A stretch of 64,000 bases of DNA from Streptomyces galbus (GTDB lineage: Bacteria > Actinomycetota > Actinomycetes > Streptomycetales > Streptomycetaceae), in NCBI RefSeq assembly GCF_005280195.1, contig NZ_SZPR01000027.1:62001-126000 (forward strand), in the 5' to 3' direction. Positions 9,313 to 17,500 of this stretch are shown piece by piece. Within the stretch, counting starts at the first letter, position 1. Each line of letters opens with the position of its first letter. Below the pieces are notes generated by a model. That model saw only the letters and a program-made list of their open reading frames with translations. It was not told the DNA's origin and searched no databases. Both the position numbers and the translations under genes were made by a program.

Positions 9313-9939
9313 TCAGAGGTGGGCGGCGATGGCTTCGGCCATAGGCGCCGGGACGCCGAGGCGGGCGCGCAGGGTGGTGACGTCCATGGGGGTGCCGGTT
9401 CGGGTGCGGTGTTCGGCCGCGACCTTGCGGGCGTGGTCGATGAGGGCGGCCGGGACCGGGACGGCCGGGCGGTCAGGCGGGACCTCGATGGCGGGTGGTG
9501 GCGGGGCTGTCGGCTCGGGGGCCGTTTCGGGCTCGTCCTCCTGGTCGTCGATGTCCTCGACGTCGTCGGCCAGCTCGGGCTCGGTGTGGGCGAGGAGGGT
9601 TCCGCCGAGGAAGGCGACGGCGGGCCAGCCCGCGACGAGGATGCGCAGCCAAGCCGGGACGTCGCCCAGGTCGAGCAGGCCGGCCGTGGCGACGTTCGCG
9701 CCGAGGGACGCGGCGAGCGCGATGACGAACCAGCACCAGGCGGCACCTCTGGCGGAGCCCGAGCGCAGTCGACGCCAGGCGGCGACAAGCAGCAGGTCGA
9801 CCGAGACGGGATAGGCCCAGGCTTTCCAGCCGTCCTGTCCGGCCGCCACGGCGACGTCGTGGAGGTGCGCGAAGGACAGCGCGGCGGCGATGAGCGCCTG
9901 GACAAGCACCGCGTCGACCCGGGCCAGTTGGGCACGCAT
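9313..9939 (-). CDS. DUF2637 membrane protein of the AICE transfer cluster
   Basis: 208 residues with a good AAGGAGA site before the ATG at 9939. Four hydrophobic helices fill residues 1-120 (LIAALSFAH region, YPVSVDLLLVAAW, WFVIALAASLGANVATAGLL, WPAVAFLGGTLLAH). Then comes an acidic Pro-rich linker and a C-terminal block (TTLRARLGVPAPMAEAIAAHL) that resembles a small helix-turn-helix. DUF2637 proteins of this type accompany the Tra translocase in Streptomyces conjugative elements and are thought to take part in spread. It lies 84 bp after tra on the same strand. Confidence 0.82.
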   Translation of the reverse strand: MRAQLARVDAVLVQALIAAALSFAHLHDVAVAAGQDGWKAWAYPVSVDLLLVAAWRRLRSGSARGAAWCWFVIALAASLGANVATAGLLDLGDVPAWLRILVAGWPAVAFLGGTLLAHTEPELADDVEDIDDQEDEPETAPEPTAPPPPAIEVPPDRPAVPVPAALIDHARKVAAEHRTRTGTPMDVTTLRARLGVPAPMAEAIAAHL

Positions 9940-10022
9940 AAAGGCGTCTCCTTCCTGGTGCAGGCATGGGAGGGGTAGGGACGTGGCGCGAGACGGTCAC
10001 GCCGACCGGGGTGGAGTGAGGC

Positions 10023-11405
10023 TCAGTCGGTGAGGGGGCGCGGCTGGACGGCGGGCCCTGGCCGCTCGACGGGGTGCGAGGGAGCGGGCACGTAGGGCCG
10101 GAACGGCTTCAGTGCGGGAAGGTCCGGCACCAGGTGGGCCGTCTCCCGGCAGACGTCTGCGGCGTCGCCGAGGGAGAGACATGGGGTGCGGATGCGGGAC
10201 CAGCCGCCGGACGTGTCGCCCGCGACGGCGAGGCCGGGGCGTTCGGCAGGGATGGCGCAGGCGGCGACGACCGCTTCCGGCGCGATGTCACCCAGGGCCA
10301 TCTTGGCCGAGGCTTCGTCGTTGACGCGGTGGCAGACACGGCCCGTGAGCTGGGCTCGGAGCATGGTCGCGCCCTTGCCGAGTTCGGCACCGAAGCGCTG
10401 CCCGCAGACTTCGAGGTAGATGCCGGCCGCGCGGCCGAGCTGGGCGAGGCGGATGAGCTGGGTGACCATCTCGTCGCGCCGTTCCTCGTCCTTGCGGGTG
10501 GCGGTCAGGAAGAGTTCGGCCACCTCGTCGACGAACAGGACGACGGGCACGGGCCGTTCACTGTCGGGCAAGCCCCAGATGTCGGAGGTGATCTCCTCGT
10601 CCGGGGTACCGGGGGCGATGCCCTGCCTGGCCTTGATCAAGTCGTATCGGTCCTCCATTTCCTTGACCAGGACGGGCAGTAGCTCTGCGGCTTCGTCCGG
10701 GTCGGTGGCCAGTGCCGAGAGGCGGGAGGCGAACGGGGCCAGCTCGACCCCGCGCTTGCAGTCGACGCCGACGAGGGCGACGTCCTGCGGGGCGAGGCCC
10801 GAGACGAGGTGGCGCAGGTACATGGACTTGCCCGACAGCGTCGCGCCGAGCGTGAGTTGGTGGGGAACGGCCCGGTAGTCACGGATGAAGGGCGTGGCGT
10901 CCTCCCGCAGTGCGACGGGCACTTGGAGGAACCCGCCCCCGGTCTTGCGCGGCATCCGCACCTTGCGCAGGACGTCGAAGCCGACGAGCCGCAGTTCGAC
11001 AACACCGGGCTTGACGGTGGAGACGTACACGGCGTGGACGCCCCAGGCGTGCCGCAGCCGTTCGGCCGAGGCGGTGACGTCAGCGGGTTCCTGTCCGGGA
11101 GCAAGCCGGAGGCGGAGGCGTAAGCCGGTCGCCGTGGGGCGGATGATGCCCCGCCGGGGCGGGACGGGCCGCACCTCCCGGCGGGTAGTGGCCTTGACGG
11201 CGAGGACGCGCAGCCGGGACGGCGCGACGGTCAGGCCGCAGGCTTCCATGACCGAGGCGTACGAGCTGAGCAGCCGGACGGTGGATATCGGCCCGCCGAC
11301 AGCGGACCAGTACAGGGACGGGTGGTTAGCCCGGGTGTAGGCGGCCCCACCGCCGAGCGCGGCGACGGGACCACCCACCTCCAGAAGCGTCGCGAGTTCG
11401 GACAT
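10023..11405 (-). CDS. traSA: FtsK/SpoIIIE-like conjugative DNA translocase (TraSA type)
   Basis: 460 residues. Walker A is GATLSGKS at 187-194 (Leu replaces the usual Gly) and Walker B is VVLFVDEVAE at about 288-297; ICGQRFGAEL-like (VCGQRFGAELGKGATMLRAQLTGRVCHRV) matches the family's C-terminal motor motif. There is a short hydrophobic patch near residues 10-45. Proteins of this family move double-stranded DNA from donor to recipient hypha as a hexameric pump, the only protein essential for transfer in pSAM2. The start at 11405 overlaps the stop of the regulator gene upstream, so the two are probably co-translated. Confidence 0.93.
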   Translation of the reverse strand: MSELATLLEVGGPVAALGGGAAYTRANHPSLYWSAVGGPISTVRLLSSYASVMEACGLTVAPSRLRVLAVKATTRREVRPVPPRRGIIRPTATGLRLRLRLAPGQEPADVTASAERLRHAWGVHAVYVSTVKPGVVELRLVGFDVLRKVRMPRKTGGGFLQVPVALREDATPFIRDYRAVPHQLTLGATLSGKSMYLRHLVSGLAPQDVALVGVDCKRGVELAPFASRLSALATDPDEAAELLPVLVKEMEDRYDLIKARQGIAPGTPDEEITSDIWGLPDSERPVPVVLFVDEVAELFLTATRKDEERRDEMVTQLIRLAQLGRAAGIYLEVCGQRFGAELGKGATMLRAQLTGRVCHRVNDEASAKMALGDIAPEAVVAACAIPAERPGLAVAGDTSGGWSRIRTPCLSLGDAADVCRETAHLVPDLPALKPFRPYVPAPSHPVERPGPAVQPRPLTD

Positions 11406-11769
11406 CAGGCCGAGGCCCCCATAGCGGCCGGGAAGACGGCCGGGGTGACGGCAGCGGCCCGGAAGGCGATCCCGTGACGCTGCTGACCGTTGAACACGGA
11501 CTCCCAGGGCCGGGCGACCAGCCCCGGCAGCGAGACCGGCGCACCGAGGTTCAGCCCCTCGGAGACGCCGCCTTCCGGGACGGTGACCTTGATGAGCGAG
11601 GACTCGCCGTCCTCGATGTACACGACGCCGATGGTCATCAGTGCCTCGCCGCTGACAGCGTCTTTGGCGATCTCGCCGGTCTGCCGGTCTGCCGGTCGCG
11701 AACCTTCGGCTCGGGCGCCTCGGTGAGGAGGATCGTCGCGGCGGAGGTCTCCACGCGGATGGTGCGCAT
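11405..11769 (-). pseudogene. SCO3933-family regulatory protein split by an 8-bp duplication
   Basis: The N-terminal half (ATG 11769: MRTIRVETSAATILLTEAP, then PKVRDRQTG) and the C-terminal half (MTIGVVYIEDGESSLIKV ... SLPGLVARPWESVFNGQQRHGI, ATG 11638) together match this family, known from integrated elements. Between them GCCGGTCT is present twice in tandem (11675-11690). Removing one copy restores DRQTGEIAKDAVSGEALMTIGV in frame. As it stands the first frame ends in a TGA that overlaps the second ATG (TGATG), so the C-terminal half might still be made by re-initiation. In the pSAM2 layout this position could correspond to a replication/transfer regulator; that link is an inference. Confidence 0.8.
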
Positions 11770-11784
11770 AGGCGTATTCCTATC

Positions 11785-11797
11785 TACTCGTCTATAC
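11785..11797. promoter_or_regulatory. KorSA-type operator upstream of the regulator/tra operon
   Basis: ACTCGTCTATAC lies 16-28 bp upstream of the ATG at 11769, matching the other element operators. Confidence 0.5.
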
Positions 11798-11862
11798 AAG
11801 AAGCGACCTGCGAACCTCGATCTATCGGGCTCACGACGATCACCTTGCCACACAACTTACCC

Positions 11863-11878
11863 ACTCGTCTATACGAGT
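11863..11878. promoter_or_regulatory. Best operator palindrome of the AICE
   Basis: ACTCGTCTATACGAGT is a perfect 6+4+6 inverted repeat between the GntR gene and the regulator/tra operon. It is the most complete example of the motif and the likeliest high-affinity site for the GntR protein encoded next door. Confidence 0.65.
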
Positions 11879-11939
11879 AAGCGTGTTGGGGTGTACGAGT
11901 TCGAGGAGGCGTCCCCGCGCACCGCCCGCCCTCACCGGC

Positions 11940-12728
11940 TCACGTGGCCGGGAGTTGGTACGACAGGACGTAGGCGTCCGCCGCCATGACCGTGTCGCAG
12001 ACCTCTACGGGCCGCCCCTCCCCGTCGAAGGCAGTTCGGATCAGGTGAATCACAGGTACGCCGGCAGCAAGCCGCAGCGTGCGCACCTCGTCCGGCGAGG
12101 GCATCCGGGCGCGGATCTCTTCCTCGAAGTGGTCGAGGCGGTGGCCCAGTTCCTCGAGGCGGGCGTAAATGCCGCCGGGACCGGGGTTGGGCTCGGCGAT
12201 GGGGGTGCCGCGGGCGATGTCGAGCGGCAGGTAGGAGGTGGCGAACTCGACCGGCCGTCCGTCGAGGAGGTAGCGGCGCCGACGCGCGAGGACCCGCCGC
12301 ACGGATCCGAGCCGCGTGGAGATGTCCTGACTGGCCTTCTCTTCCTTCACCTCGAGGCTGTCGACCTGGGGGTGACTGCCGGCCGCATCCGCCTCGACGA
12401 TGAACGCGGACTTCCCCTGTTCCCGGTGACGCCAGGCGAACCGGTCCGAGGCAAGCCGCCGGACGGGTGGACGGGGCCGGACGAACACACCCTTGCCGTG
12501 CTCGGCGTGGACGAGGCCCTCCCCCTGGAGGATGGAGAACGAGTTGCGGACGGTCATGCGGGAGACCCCGTAGTGGTCGACCAGCTCGGCCTCGGAGGGC
12601 AGCTTCTCGCCCTCCCGGAATCGCCCACGGTCGATGGCCTCACGCAGCTGGTCGGCGATCTGCCGGAAGAGCGCACGATCGCTCGTGGGGTCGAGATCAC
12701 CGAGCAGGCCCGAAGAAAGAGGGCTCAC
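11940..12728 (-). CDS. korSA: GntR/HutC-family repressor (KorSA-like)
   Basis: 262 residues from a GTG at 12728 with AAAGGAG eight bases upstream. The N-terminal winged helix is clear: LFRQIADQLREAIDRGRF, GEKLPSEAELVDHYGVSRMT, VRNSFSILQGEGLV. The C-terminal half is a UTRA ligand-sensing domain (YLPLDIARGTPIAEPN, EEEIRARMPSPDE, VIHLIRTAFDGEGRPVE). In pSAM2 the KorSA repressor holds transfer genes off. Operator-like ACTCGT/ACGAGT elements flank this gene on both sides, consistent with autoregulation and control of tra and the divergent Nudix gene. Confidence 0.88.
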   Translation of the reverse strand: MSPLSSGLLGDLDPTSDRALFRQIADQLREAIDRGRFREGEKLPSEAELVDHYGVSRMTVRNSFSILQGEGLVHAEHGKGVFVRPRPPVRRLASDRFAWRHREQGKSAFIVEADAAGSHPQVDSLEVKEEKASQDISTRLGSVRRVLARRRRYLLDGRPVEFATSYLPLDIARGTPIAEPNPGPGGIYARLEELGHRLDHFEEEIRARMPSPDEVRTLRLAAGVPVIHLIRTAFDGEGRPVEVCDTVMAADAYVLSYQLPAT

Positions 12729-12749
12729 GTGTGTACTCCTTTAGGTATC

Positions 12750-12758
12750 TAGACGAGT
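12750..12758. promoter_or_regulatory. Operator half-site between GntR and Nudix genes
   Basis: TAGACGAGT lies 22-30 bp upstream of the repressor start and 57 bp upstream of the divergent Nudix gene. Confidence 0.5.
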
Positions 12759-12814
12759 GGGGGAGTGCTTGTTGCTACGGTGGAGAGCCTAGCCATCCGA
12801 GAGGGCCGAGGAAC

Positions 12815-13246
12815 GTGAGCACAGAACGCCCGCACTCCGTGAGCGTGGCCGGGGTCGTCGTCGACGGCCAGGGCCGGGCCCTCTTGATCCAGCGCCGGGA
12901 CAACGGCCACTGGGAACCTCCGGGCGGCATCCTCGAACGCGAGGAGACGATCCCCGAAGCCCTTCAGCGCGAGGTCCTCGAAGAGACCGGCATCAAGATC
13001 GCGCTTCCGGCGACCCTCACCGGCGTGTACAAGAACATGAAGGGCCTGATCGTCTCGCTGGTCTTCCGCTGCGAGGCGGCCGACGGCACTCCGACCACCG
13101 GCGACGAGACCCGCGCACTGCGCTGGGTCACCCGTGAAGAAGTGGCCGAACTCGCCGACGAGGCGTACGCGATCCGCGTCCTCGACGCACTCGACGCGGC
13201 GTCCCCGCCGGCCGTCCGCGCCCACGACGGCGTGAAACTCGTCTAG
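12815..13246 (+). CDS. pif: Nudix hydrolase, Pif-like
   Basis: 143 residues from the GTG at 12815. The Nudix box is complete: GGILEREETIPEALQREVLEETGI at residues 37-60 fits Gx5Ex7REUxEExGU. The preceding RALLIQRRDNGHWEPPGG is the usual strand before it. In pSAM2 the Nudix protein Pif blocks redundant transfer into cells already carrying the element. The divergent location next to korSA matches that system, so immunity is the likely job; the substrate is unknown. Codon use matches the surrounding high-GC genes. Confidence 0.85.
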   Translation: MSTERPHSVSVAGVVVDGQGRALLIQRRDNGHWEPPGGILEREETIPEALQREVLEETGIKIALPATLTGVYKNMKGLIVSLVFRCEAADGTPTTGDETRALRWVTREEVAELADEAYAIRVLDALDAASPPAVRAHDGVKLV

Positions 13247-13292
13247 TCCGAACCCGCTGCACATGGCGGTCTACCAGCATGAAGGAACTTGT

Positions 13293-13721
13293 ATGCACGA
13301 GTATACGAGTAGTGCCCGGGTGTGGGGACTGTCTTGCCCAGGTTTCCCGGAAGAGGTCAGCAGAGCCCGTCGCTGGACCCGAGACATCCTCCGCGGCTCC
13401 CCTTTAGCCGAAGACGCAGAGTTGATCGTCAGCGAGCTGAGCGCCAACGCGATCCTTCACACGGCCAGCGGCCGGGAAGCCGGCGGATTTCATCTGGCCG
13501 TAGCGGTAACACCGCAGGTGGTTGCGGTGTCTGTAACGGACGACGGAGGGACGAGGACGGCTCCGAAGATCGAGCACCAGGACCAGGAGGCCGAGCACGG
13601 CCGGGGCCTCGGCATGGTCAGCGCCCTCGCCCACCGGGTCGTCGTCCACGACAGCGACCAGGGCCACACGGTCACCGCGGAACTGTTCGCGGGCCCCCAG
13701 CAGGGAGGCCACCCGTGCTGA
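13293..13721 (+). CDS. ATP-binding protein of the RsbW/anti-sigma fold
   Basis: 142 residues from the ATG at 13293 (AAGGA upstream). It has the GHKL nucleotide fold: N-box LIVSELSANAILHT, G1 box VTDDGGTR and G2 box HGRGLGMVSALA. There is no phospho-acceptor domain. Such single-domain proteins act as serine kinases on anti-anti-sigma factors or as switches in Streptomyces. It lies 46 bp after the Nudix gene in the same direction. An operator-like TATACGAGTA overlaps its first codons, which suggests repression by the GntR protein. Confidence 0.78.
   Translation: MHEYTSSARVWGLSCPGFPEEVSRARRWTRDILRGSPLAEDAELIVSELSANAILHTASGREAGGFHLAVAVTPQVVAVSVTDDGGTRTAPKIEHQDQEAEHGRGLGMVSALAHRVVVHDSDQGHTVTAELFAGPQQGGHPC
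13302..13311. promoter_or_regulatory. Operator-like motif inside the start of the ATP-binding gene
   Basis: TATACGAGTA occurs ten bases past the start codon and matches the right half of the 11863-11878 palindrome. It could equally be chance overlap with codons. Confidence 0.35.
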
Positions 13722-14098
13722 CGAAGGAGCTTCGCCGTGGCTACTGGTGCGAGTGCTGGACAGAAGGCCTGACCCAACAGCGACGGCCGGCCTTGCTGGC
13801 ATCCTTCGACGCCTACTCGGCGCCCCAGGCAGACCGATGGGTGGCTGTCACACTCCGCACGATCTCACCGGCTCTCGACCCGGACGCGTCCGACGAGGCG
13901 TGGGAGTGGTTGTACGAGGGCCGCATCGAGACACGACGAGCCCTCTTGCGGTCCGAGCCCTGCACCGTGTCAGTCAGCCACGACGACATCCGCATCACGT
14001 GGACGATCCGACCGGTGACCTTCCTGCCGATGGCGCACCGCGAGGGAGCTGAACTCCCAGCCTGCACGCACGACTTCACGCCTCGCGCGTCCGACTGA
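13715..14098 (+). CDS. Hypothetical AICE protein
   Basis: 127 residues from a GTG at 13715 that overlaps the previous stop; GGGAGG lies six bases upstream. The sequence has WCECWTEGLTQQRRPALLASFDAYSA, WEWLYEGRIETRRALL and a Cys/His tail (LPACTHDFTPRASD). No transmembrane segment and no family that I recognise. The overlap suggests that it works with the ATP-binding protein upstream. Confidence 0.65.
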   Translation: MLTKELRRGYWCECWTEGLTQQRRPALLASFDAYSAPQADRWVAVTLRTISPALDPDASDEAWEWLYEGRIETRRALLRSEPCTVSVSHDDIRITWTIRPVTFLPMAHREGAELPACTHDFTPRASD

Positions 14099-14299
14099 GT
14101 TACAACTTTCTCTACTGGTTCAAGGCGGCTCGCTCCGCTCCCCGCGCGCGGCCCGGCCCCCGGCCGGGCCTGCGCTCCTGTCTCCGCCCCGCTCCAGCCC
14201 GGCCGGCACCCGTGCCGCGCTCAAAGCAATCAGCACCCGATGCGAGAGAAGGGGTACGTCGTGGCTGGGGCGGTCGGCTCCACGGCTTTAGGCAGCCAC

Positions 14300-14408
14300 T
14301 TTGGCGCGAGCCTCGAAGATCATGGCCCCAACGTCGTGCTTCACCGGGCAGGTCCACAGACTGCCCGACGCGCCGAAAGCTTACGGGGCCATGATCACTC
14401 GCGCCAAA
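14300..14408. repeat. Large imperfect inverted repeat, possible origin or transfer site
   Basis: TTTGGCGCGAG (14300-14310) pairs with CTCGCGCCAAA (14398-14408), and GATCATGGCCCC (14318-14329) pairs with GGGGCCATGATC (14385-14396). A smaller hairpin GGGCAG/CTGCCC sits in the loop. It fills much of the 376-bp gap between 14099 and 14474, where no gene is convincing. A segment matching 29 of 33 bases recurs inverted at 60665-60697 in the islet by tRNA-Arg. Candidate single-strand origin, clt or other structured DNA/RNA; short open frames across it exist but have no good start. Confidence 0.6.
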
Positions 14409-14474
14409 GCAGCTCCAGCCCAAAGCCGCTCCAGCAACCTGGGTATCTCCAACCGCTACAGTTCGCCATCTCAC

Positions 14475-16664
14475 TCAGGAGATGAGACGTCGCACCAATT
14501 CTGCCATTTCTGCGGGAATTTCACTTTTCTCCATTTCCTGTGCGATACGCAGCGCATCTTGACGCTTGCTAAATCGCAAGCCGAATCGCTGAAATACCCC
14601 GTCAAGCAAATCATCACCGGGGACCATTTCGGATTTACGCAATCCCCAATCCGCCTGAACTTCCTCCGTGCATTCTTCTCGAATCTTCTCGACCTCGGAA
14701 GAAAGTGCGGATATCTTCTCAAGCGCTAGTTTTAGCTGCTCCTCCAGAGCCTCATCGAATCCCCGATCACCTCGGTCGATGACAGGGCGGCGATCAGGAA
14801 TTACGGGGCGACATACACGCTTCAGGATTCTGCGTTCAATGGCTATCGGAAGTAGTTCGTCACATACCTCACTGATGGCAGCTTCTACCTCCTCTGGAGT
14901 AGGAGAACTCAGACCGTTAGACTTGTTCTGGATGAACCTGGAGAGGGCTGACGGGTTCAGGAGATAGTTCTCTAGCTCTCTCCTCTGTAGTAGTTGAACT
15001 TCACTAACCCCACCCACCCTGTTCTGTAGATCTTCGAGATCCTTCAGATTTCGCTCATCGCGATCAAGAACAAATACTGTCCTTACGTTTCGCTTCCGCA
15101 AGAACGAAAGCGTTGCAGCGGTAGCGTAATGAGTGAAGTTACGAGCACCACCGGTGGTGACGAAGCCGAGAGAAGCCTGCCCGAAATTCACATTCAGGGT
15201 GTCCGCAAACGTGCGGAGAAGTTGCTCGTCCGAAGGCCCCTCGACAAACACGAGGCGATCAAACATGAACAGCGAACTAAGGCGCAGACCCAGCTCCTCG
15301 GGAATCGCTTCCTCTGCACCTGCAACGTCGAGCCGCTGGACTACTGTCTCAGCTTCTTTTCGAATCAGGTAAACATTCTCAAGAGAGCCGACATCGAGGA
15401 AGTTGGTTGAATGCGTTGTCAGGAATACCTGAGAATGCAAACTCACATTCTTGAGATACTGCATCAACGCAGTTTCGAGCGCAGGATGCAGGTGCACTTC
15501 AGGTTCCTCGACGAGGAGTATCTCAGGGCGTTCGAATTCGTAATCAAGAATGAGTCGCAGGGCTTCGCGAATTCCCGATCCATTAACCTGTACTAGAAAC
15601 TCGTCGACATCCAGCTCTGCCGACAAGGCGCCTGCACGCGCAGACGGTGTATCGGAGCTGAAGGCGTCGATCTCAACGCCAAGCAAGCTTGATACGACGT
15701 GCTGGATCTCCTGCAAAACGGACCCTTGCCCGCGACTAGTCTTCAGCTTAAGAATCCGGCTTGCTTCCACCTCACCAATCGGTTTTCTCTGTTCCGAGAG
15801 ATGATGCACACTCGTATGGGCTACTCTTCGCACGAAGTCTGTAACGTAATCTGGGACGGTGGCCGAGTCACCGGAAAAGGTGGTCACAGGGTGGGAGATT
15901 TCAGCAGCCATTGCCAATTCGCGTTGCTGCTCAAGTCCATTGATGCGATCCCTGCACTGGTCGGCAAATTCACTATATGAAGTAGCCTCTTGAATCATTC
16001 GACCAATGCGTCTAAGTTCCGTAGAATCCCCTGCGCCAGAGCCGAGAACGCTACGCAGAAAGGCCGTACTATTAGCCCTTTCCGAAATCATACGCCATTC
16101 TTCTGCGGGAAAGCGAATCAGGACTCGCTCAAGGGCGTTCTTTTCTTGCGCATAGTTCTTCGCCTTTGAGAAGTTATTGGCAATATCCAATGCGCTTTCT
16201 GGGCTCACAGCAAAGATTACAGTCTCTTCGACGCCATCATCACCCCCGAAGGAAATGCGCGAAATATAGCCGACTTGCATTTCTGTGCGAAGGAAACTCA
16301 AAACTACCGTGACCAAATTTCCGAGCTTGTCTCCGGATAGCGCATTACGCACCTGGGGCATCTCAGCGGAAATCGATTCGACGAGGCTTTGTAGCTCATC
16401 ATTCGACAGCTCTAGAGTGACTCTAAGTTCGATCGATTCTGTCGAATCCTTGGCGTGCCAATCAGTCTGTCGAGAGATTTCAGGGGAGATAGTTGCAACC
16501 GCGCCACTTGTCTGGAAAAAGTCAAAGAATAGTCTAATCGCTGAAAGCAGATTCGACTTTCCGGAGTTATTTTTTCCAATGAGAACGTTAAGGTTTCCGC
16601 AATCTTCCAGAGTTGCATCGCGAAGGCTGCGGAAACGAATACCCTGCAAAGTTGCCACGCGCAT
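14475..16664 (-). CDS. OLD-family ATP-dependent nuclease (AAA ATPase plus TOPRIM)
   Basis: 729 residues from the ATG at 16664; a longer frame reaches 16691. The ABC-type ATPase has Walker A GKNNSGKS (30-37), signature NGSGIREAL (about 361), Walker B LLVEEPEVHLHP (383) and a H-loop TTHS (416). The C-terminal TOPRIM domain has VEGPSDE (474), DRDER (534) and RRELENYLL (561). OLD proteins are DNA nucleases, named after the P2 overcoming-lysogenization-defect protein, and many act in phage defence. No partner helicase lies beside it, so it looks like a stand-alone class 1 type. Base composition is far lower in GC than every neighbour and the codon third positions are mixed, so it is recent cargo. 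Confidence 0.88.
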   Translation of the reverse strand: MRVATLQGIRFRSLRDATLEDCGNLNVLIGKNNSGKSNLLSAIRLFFDFFQTSGAVATISPEISRQTDWHAKDSTESIELRVTLELSNDELQSLVESISAEMPQVRNALSGDKLGNLVTVVLSFLRTEMQVGYISRISFGGDDGVEETVIFAVSPESALDIANNFSKAKNYAQEKNALERVLIRFPAEEWRMISERANSTAFLRSVLGSGAGDSTELRRIGRMIQEATSYSEFADQCRDRINGLEQQRELAMAAEISHPVTTFSGDSATVPDYVTDFVRRVAHTSVHHLSEQRKPIGEVEASRILKLKTSRGQGSVLQEIQHVVSSLLGVEIDAFSSDTPSARAGALSAELDVDEFLVQVNGSGIREALRLILDYEFERPEILLVEEPEVHLHPALETALMQYLKNVSLHSQVFLTTHSTNFLDVGSLENVYLIRKEAETVVQRLDVAGAEEAIPEELGLRLSSLFMFDRLVFVEGPSDEQLLRTFADTLNVNFGQASLGFVTTGGARNFTHYATAATLSFLRKRNVRTVFVLDRDERNLKDLEDLQNRVGGVSEVQLLQRRELENYLLNPSALSRFIQNKSNGLSSPTPEEVEAAISEVCDELLPIAIERRILKRVCRPVIPDRRPVIDRGDRGFDEALEEQLKLALEKISALSSEVEKIREECTEEVQADWGLRKSEMVPGDDLLDGVFQRFGLRFSKRQDALRIAQEMEKSEIPAEMAELVRRLIS

Positions 16665-17104
16665 TATGCACTGCCCCCTGTCGCCCGTCACTCTGACGTC
16701 CCTAGCCAGGGAGGATAGTCGCTGGCTCTTGCCCTTGTCCGAGCTTCAGCCAACATTCGCTTTGTGGCGAGTGCCAGGCTCTGGTTTGGTCTGCTGAACG
16801 CCGTCGCATGCCGCCATGCGTGCCAGCGTCCTGGTTGAGGGAGAGTCCGCGTCCCAGGACCAAGCACGTTGGAGACCCTTATCCGGCCACCCCTGGTAGC
16901 GGGCGTGTTCCCAAGCTGAGAGTGTCCGCGCCGTCGTAACGGACCGGCCGTTGCGCTTGCTCTGGCTGACGGACACACGGACGGCGTGGCTGAGGCCTGT
17001 GGGGGTGCAGCGAGACACACGCGCGCCTGATCGCTCGACGTACCCATCGCGGTAGCTGACTGTCGTCGGCTCAGGTCCAGGCACCGGCGATTCCCGGGCT
17101 CTCT

Positions 17105-17442
17105 TCAGTGGGAGGGCGTGAAGCCGGCGGACCGGTCGAGGTGGAACGCGGATCTCGGAGCCGTCGGAGTCCACCCCATGCGCAGGGCGAGCCGAACAGC
17201 CGCAGCAACGCTGGAGGCCGTACAGTCTCAGCCTCACGACCGATCCAGTTGCTCAGATGCGGCTGGTCGGTGGTGATCACGAGCGTCATGCCCGGCGTGT
17301 CCGCATGCTTGACCGTGAACGTGCACGGCGACCAGGCCAGGCCCTGGAAGTACGTCGACCTGCCACGCAGCCGCCAGCGATAGGCCGTACCGTCGACAAC
17401 AACCCATCGTGATCCCTTACGGACCAGAGCTATGACATCCAC
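17105..17442 (-). pseudogene. Hypothetical protein with a frameshift near its C terminus
   Basis: The open frame from 17442 reads WVVVDGTAYRWRLRGRSTYFQG, then PCTFTVKHADTPGMTLVITTDQPHLSNWIG, a pattern I associate with short Streptomyces proteins of unknown function. After ETVRP the frame turns into low-quality sequence ending at 17071. A one-base shift at about 17213-17218 gives SVAAAVRLALRMGWTPTAP and FHLDRSAGFTPSH, ending in a TGA at 17105, which is clearly the family ending. So the gene carries a single-base indel. The roughly 410 bp between this gene and the nuclease (16692-17104) shows no recognisable gene. Confidence 0.6.
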
Positions 17443-17478
17443 TCCAACAGCGAAGATGCTAGCGAGACCAGGCCCACC

Positions 17479-17500
17479 GTCCGTCTCAGTTTCCGTCTCA
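17479..17500. repeat. Extra copy of a 22-bp att-flank motif
   Basis: Identical to 5658-5679 at the inner edge of attL, and close to 17735-17756 at the outer edge of attR. It lies 118 bp inside the right end. It could be an integrase arm-type site or the scar of an earlier junction. Confidence 0.55.

Noticed and set aside
14240..14485. Forward frame over the large inverted repeat as a protein
   Set aside because: A short matching peptide (DHGPxVVLHR) occurs in both copies, which is why coding was considered, but the frames have no good start and the palindromic structure explains the match better.
16688..17237. Minus-strand frames between the nuclease and the distal AICE gene
   Set aside because: Two overlapping frames exist, but neither shows a recognisable family, clean start or ribosome site.
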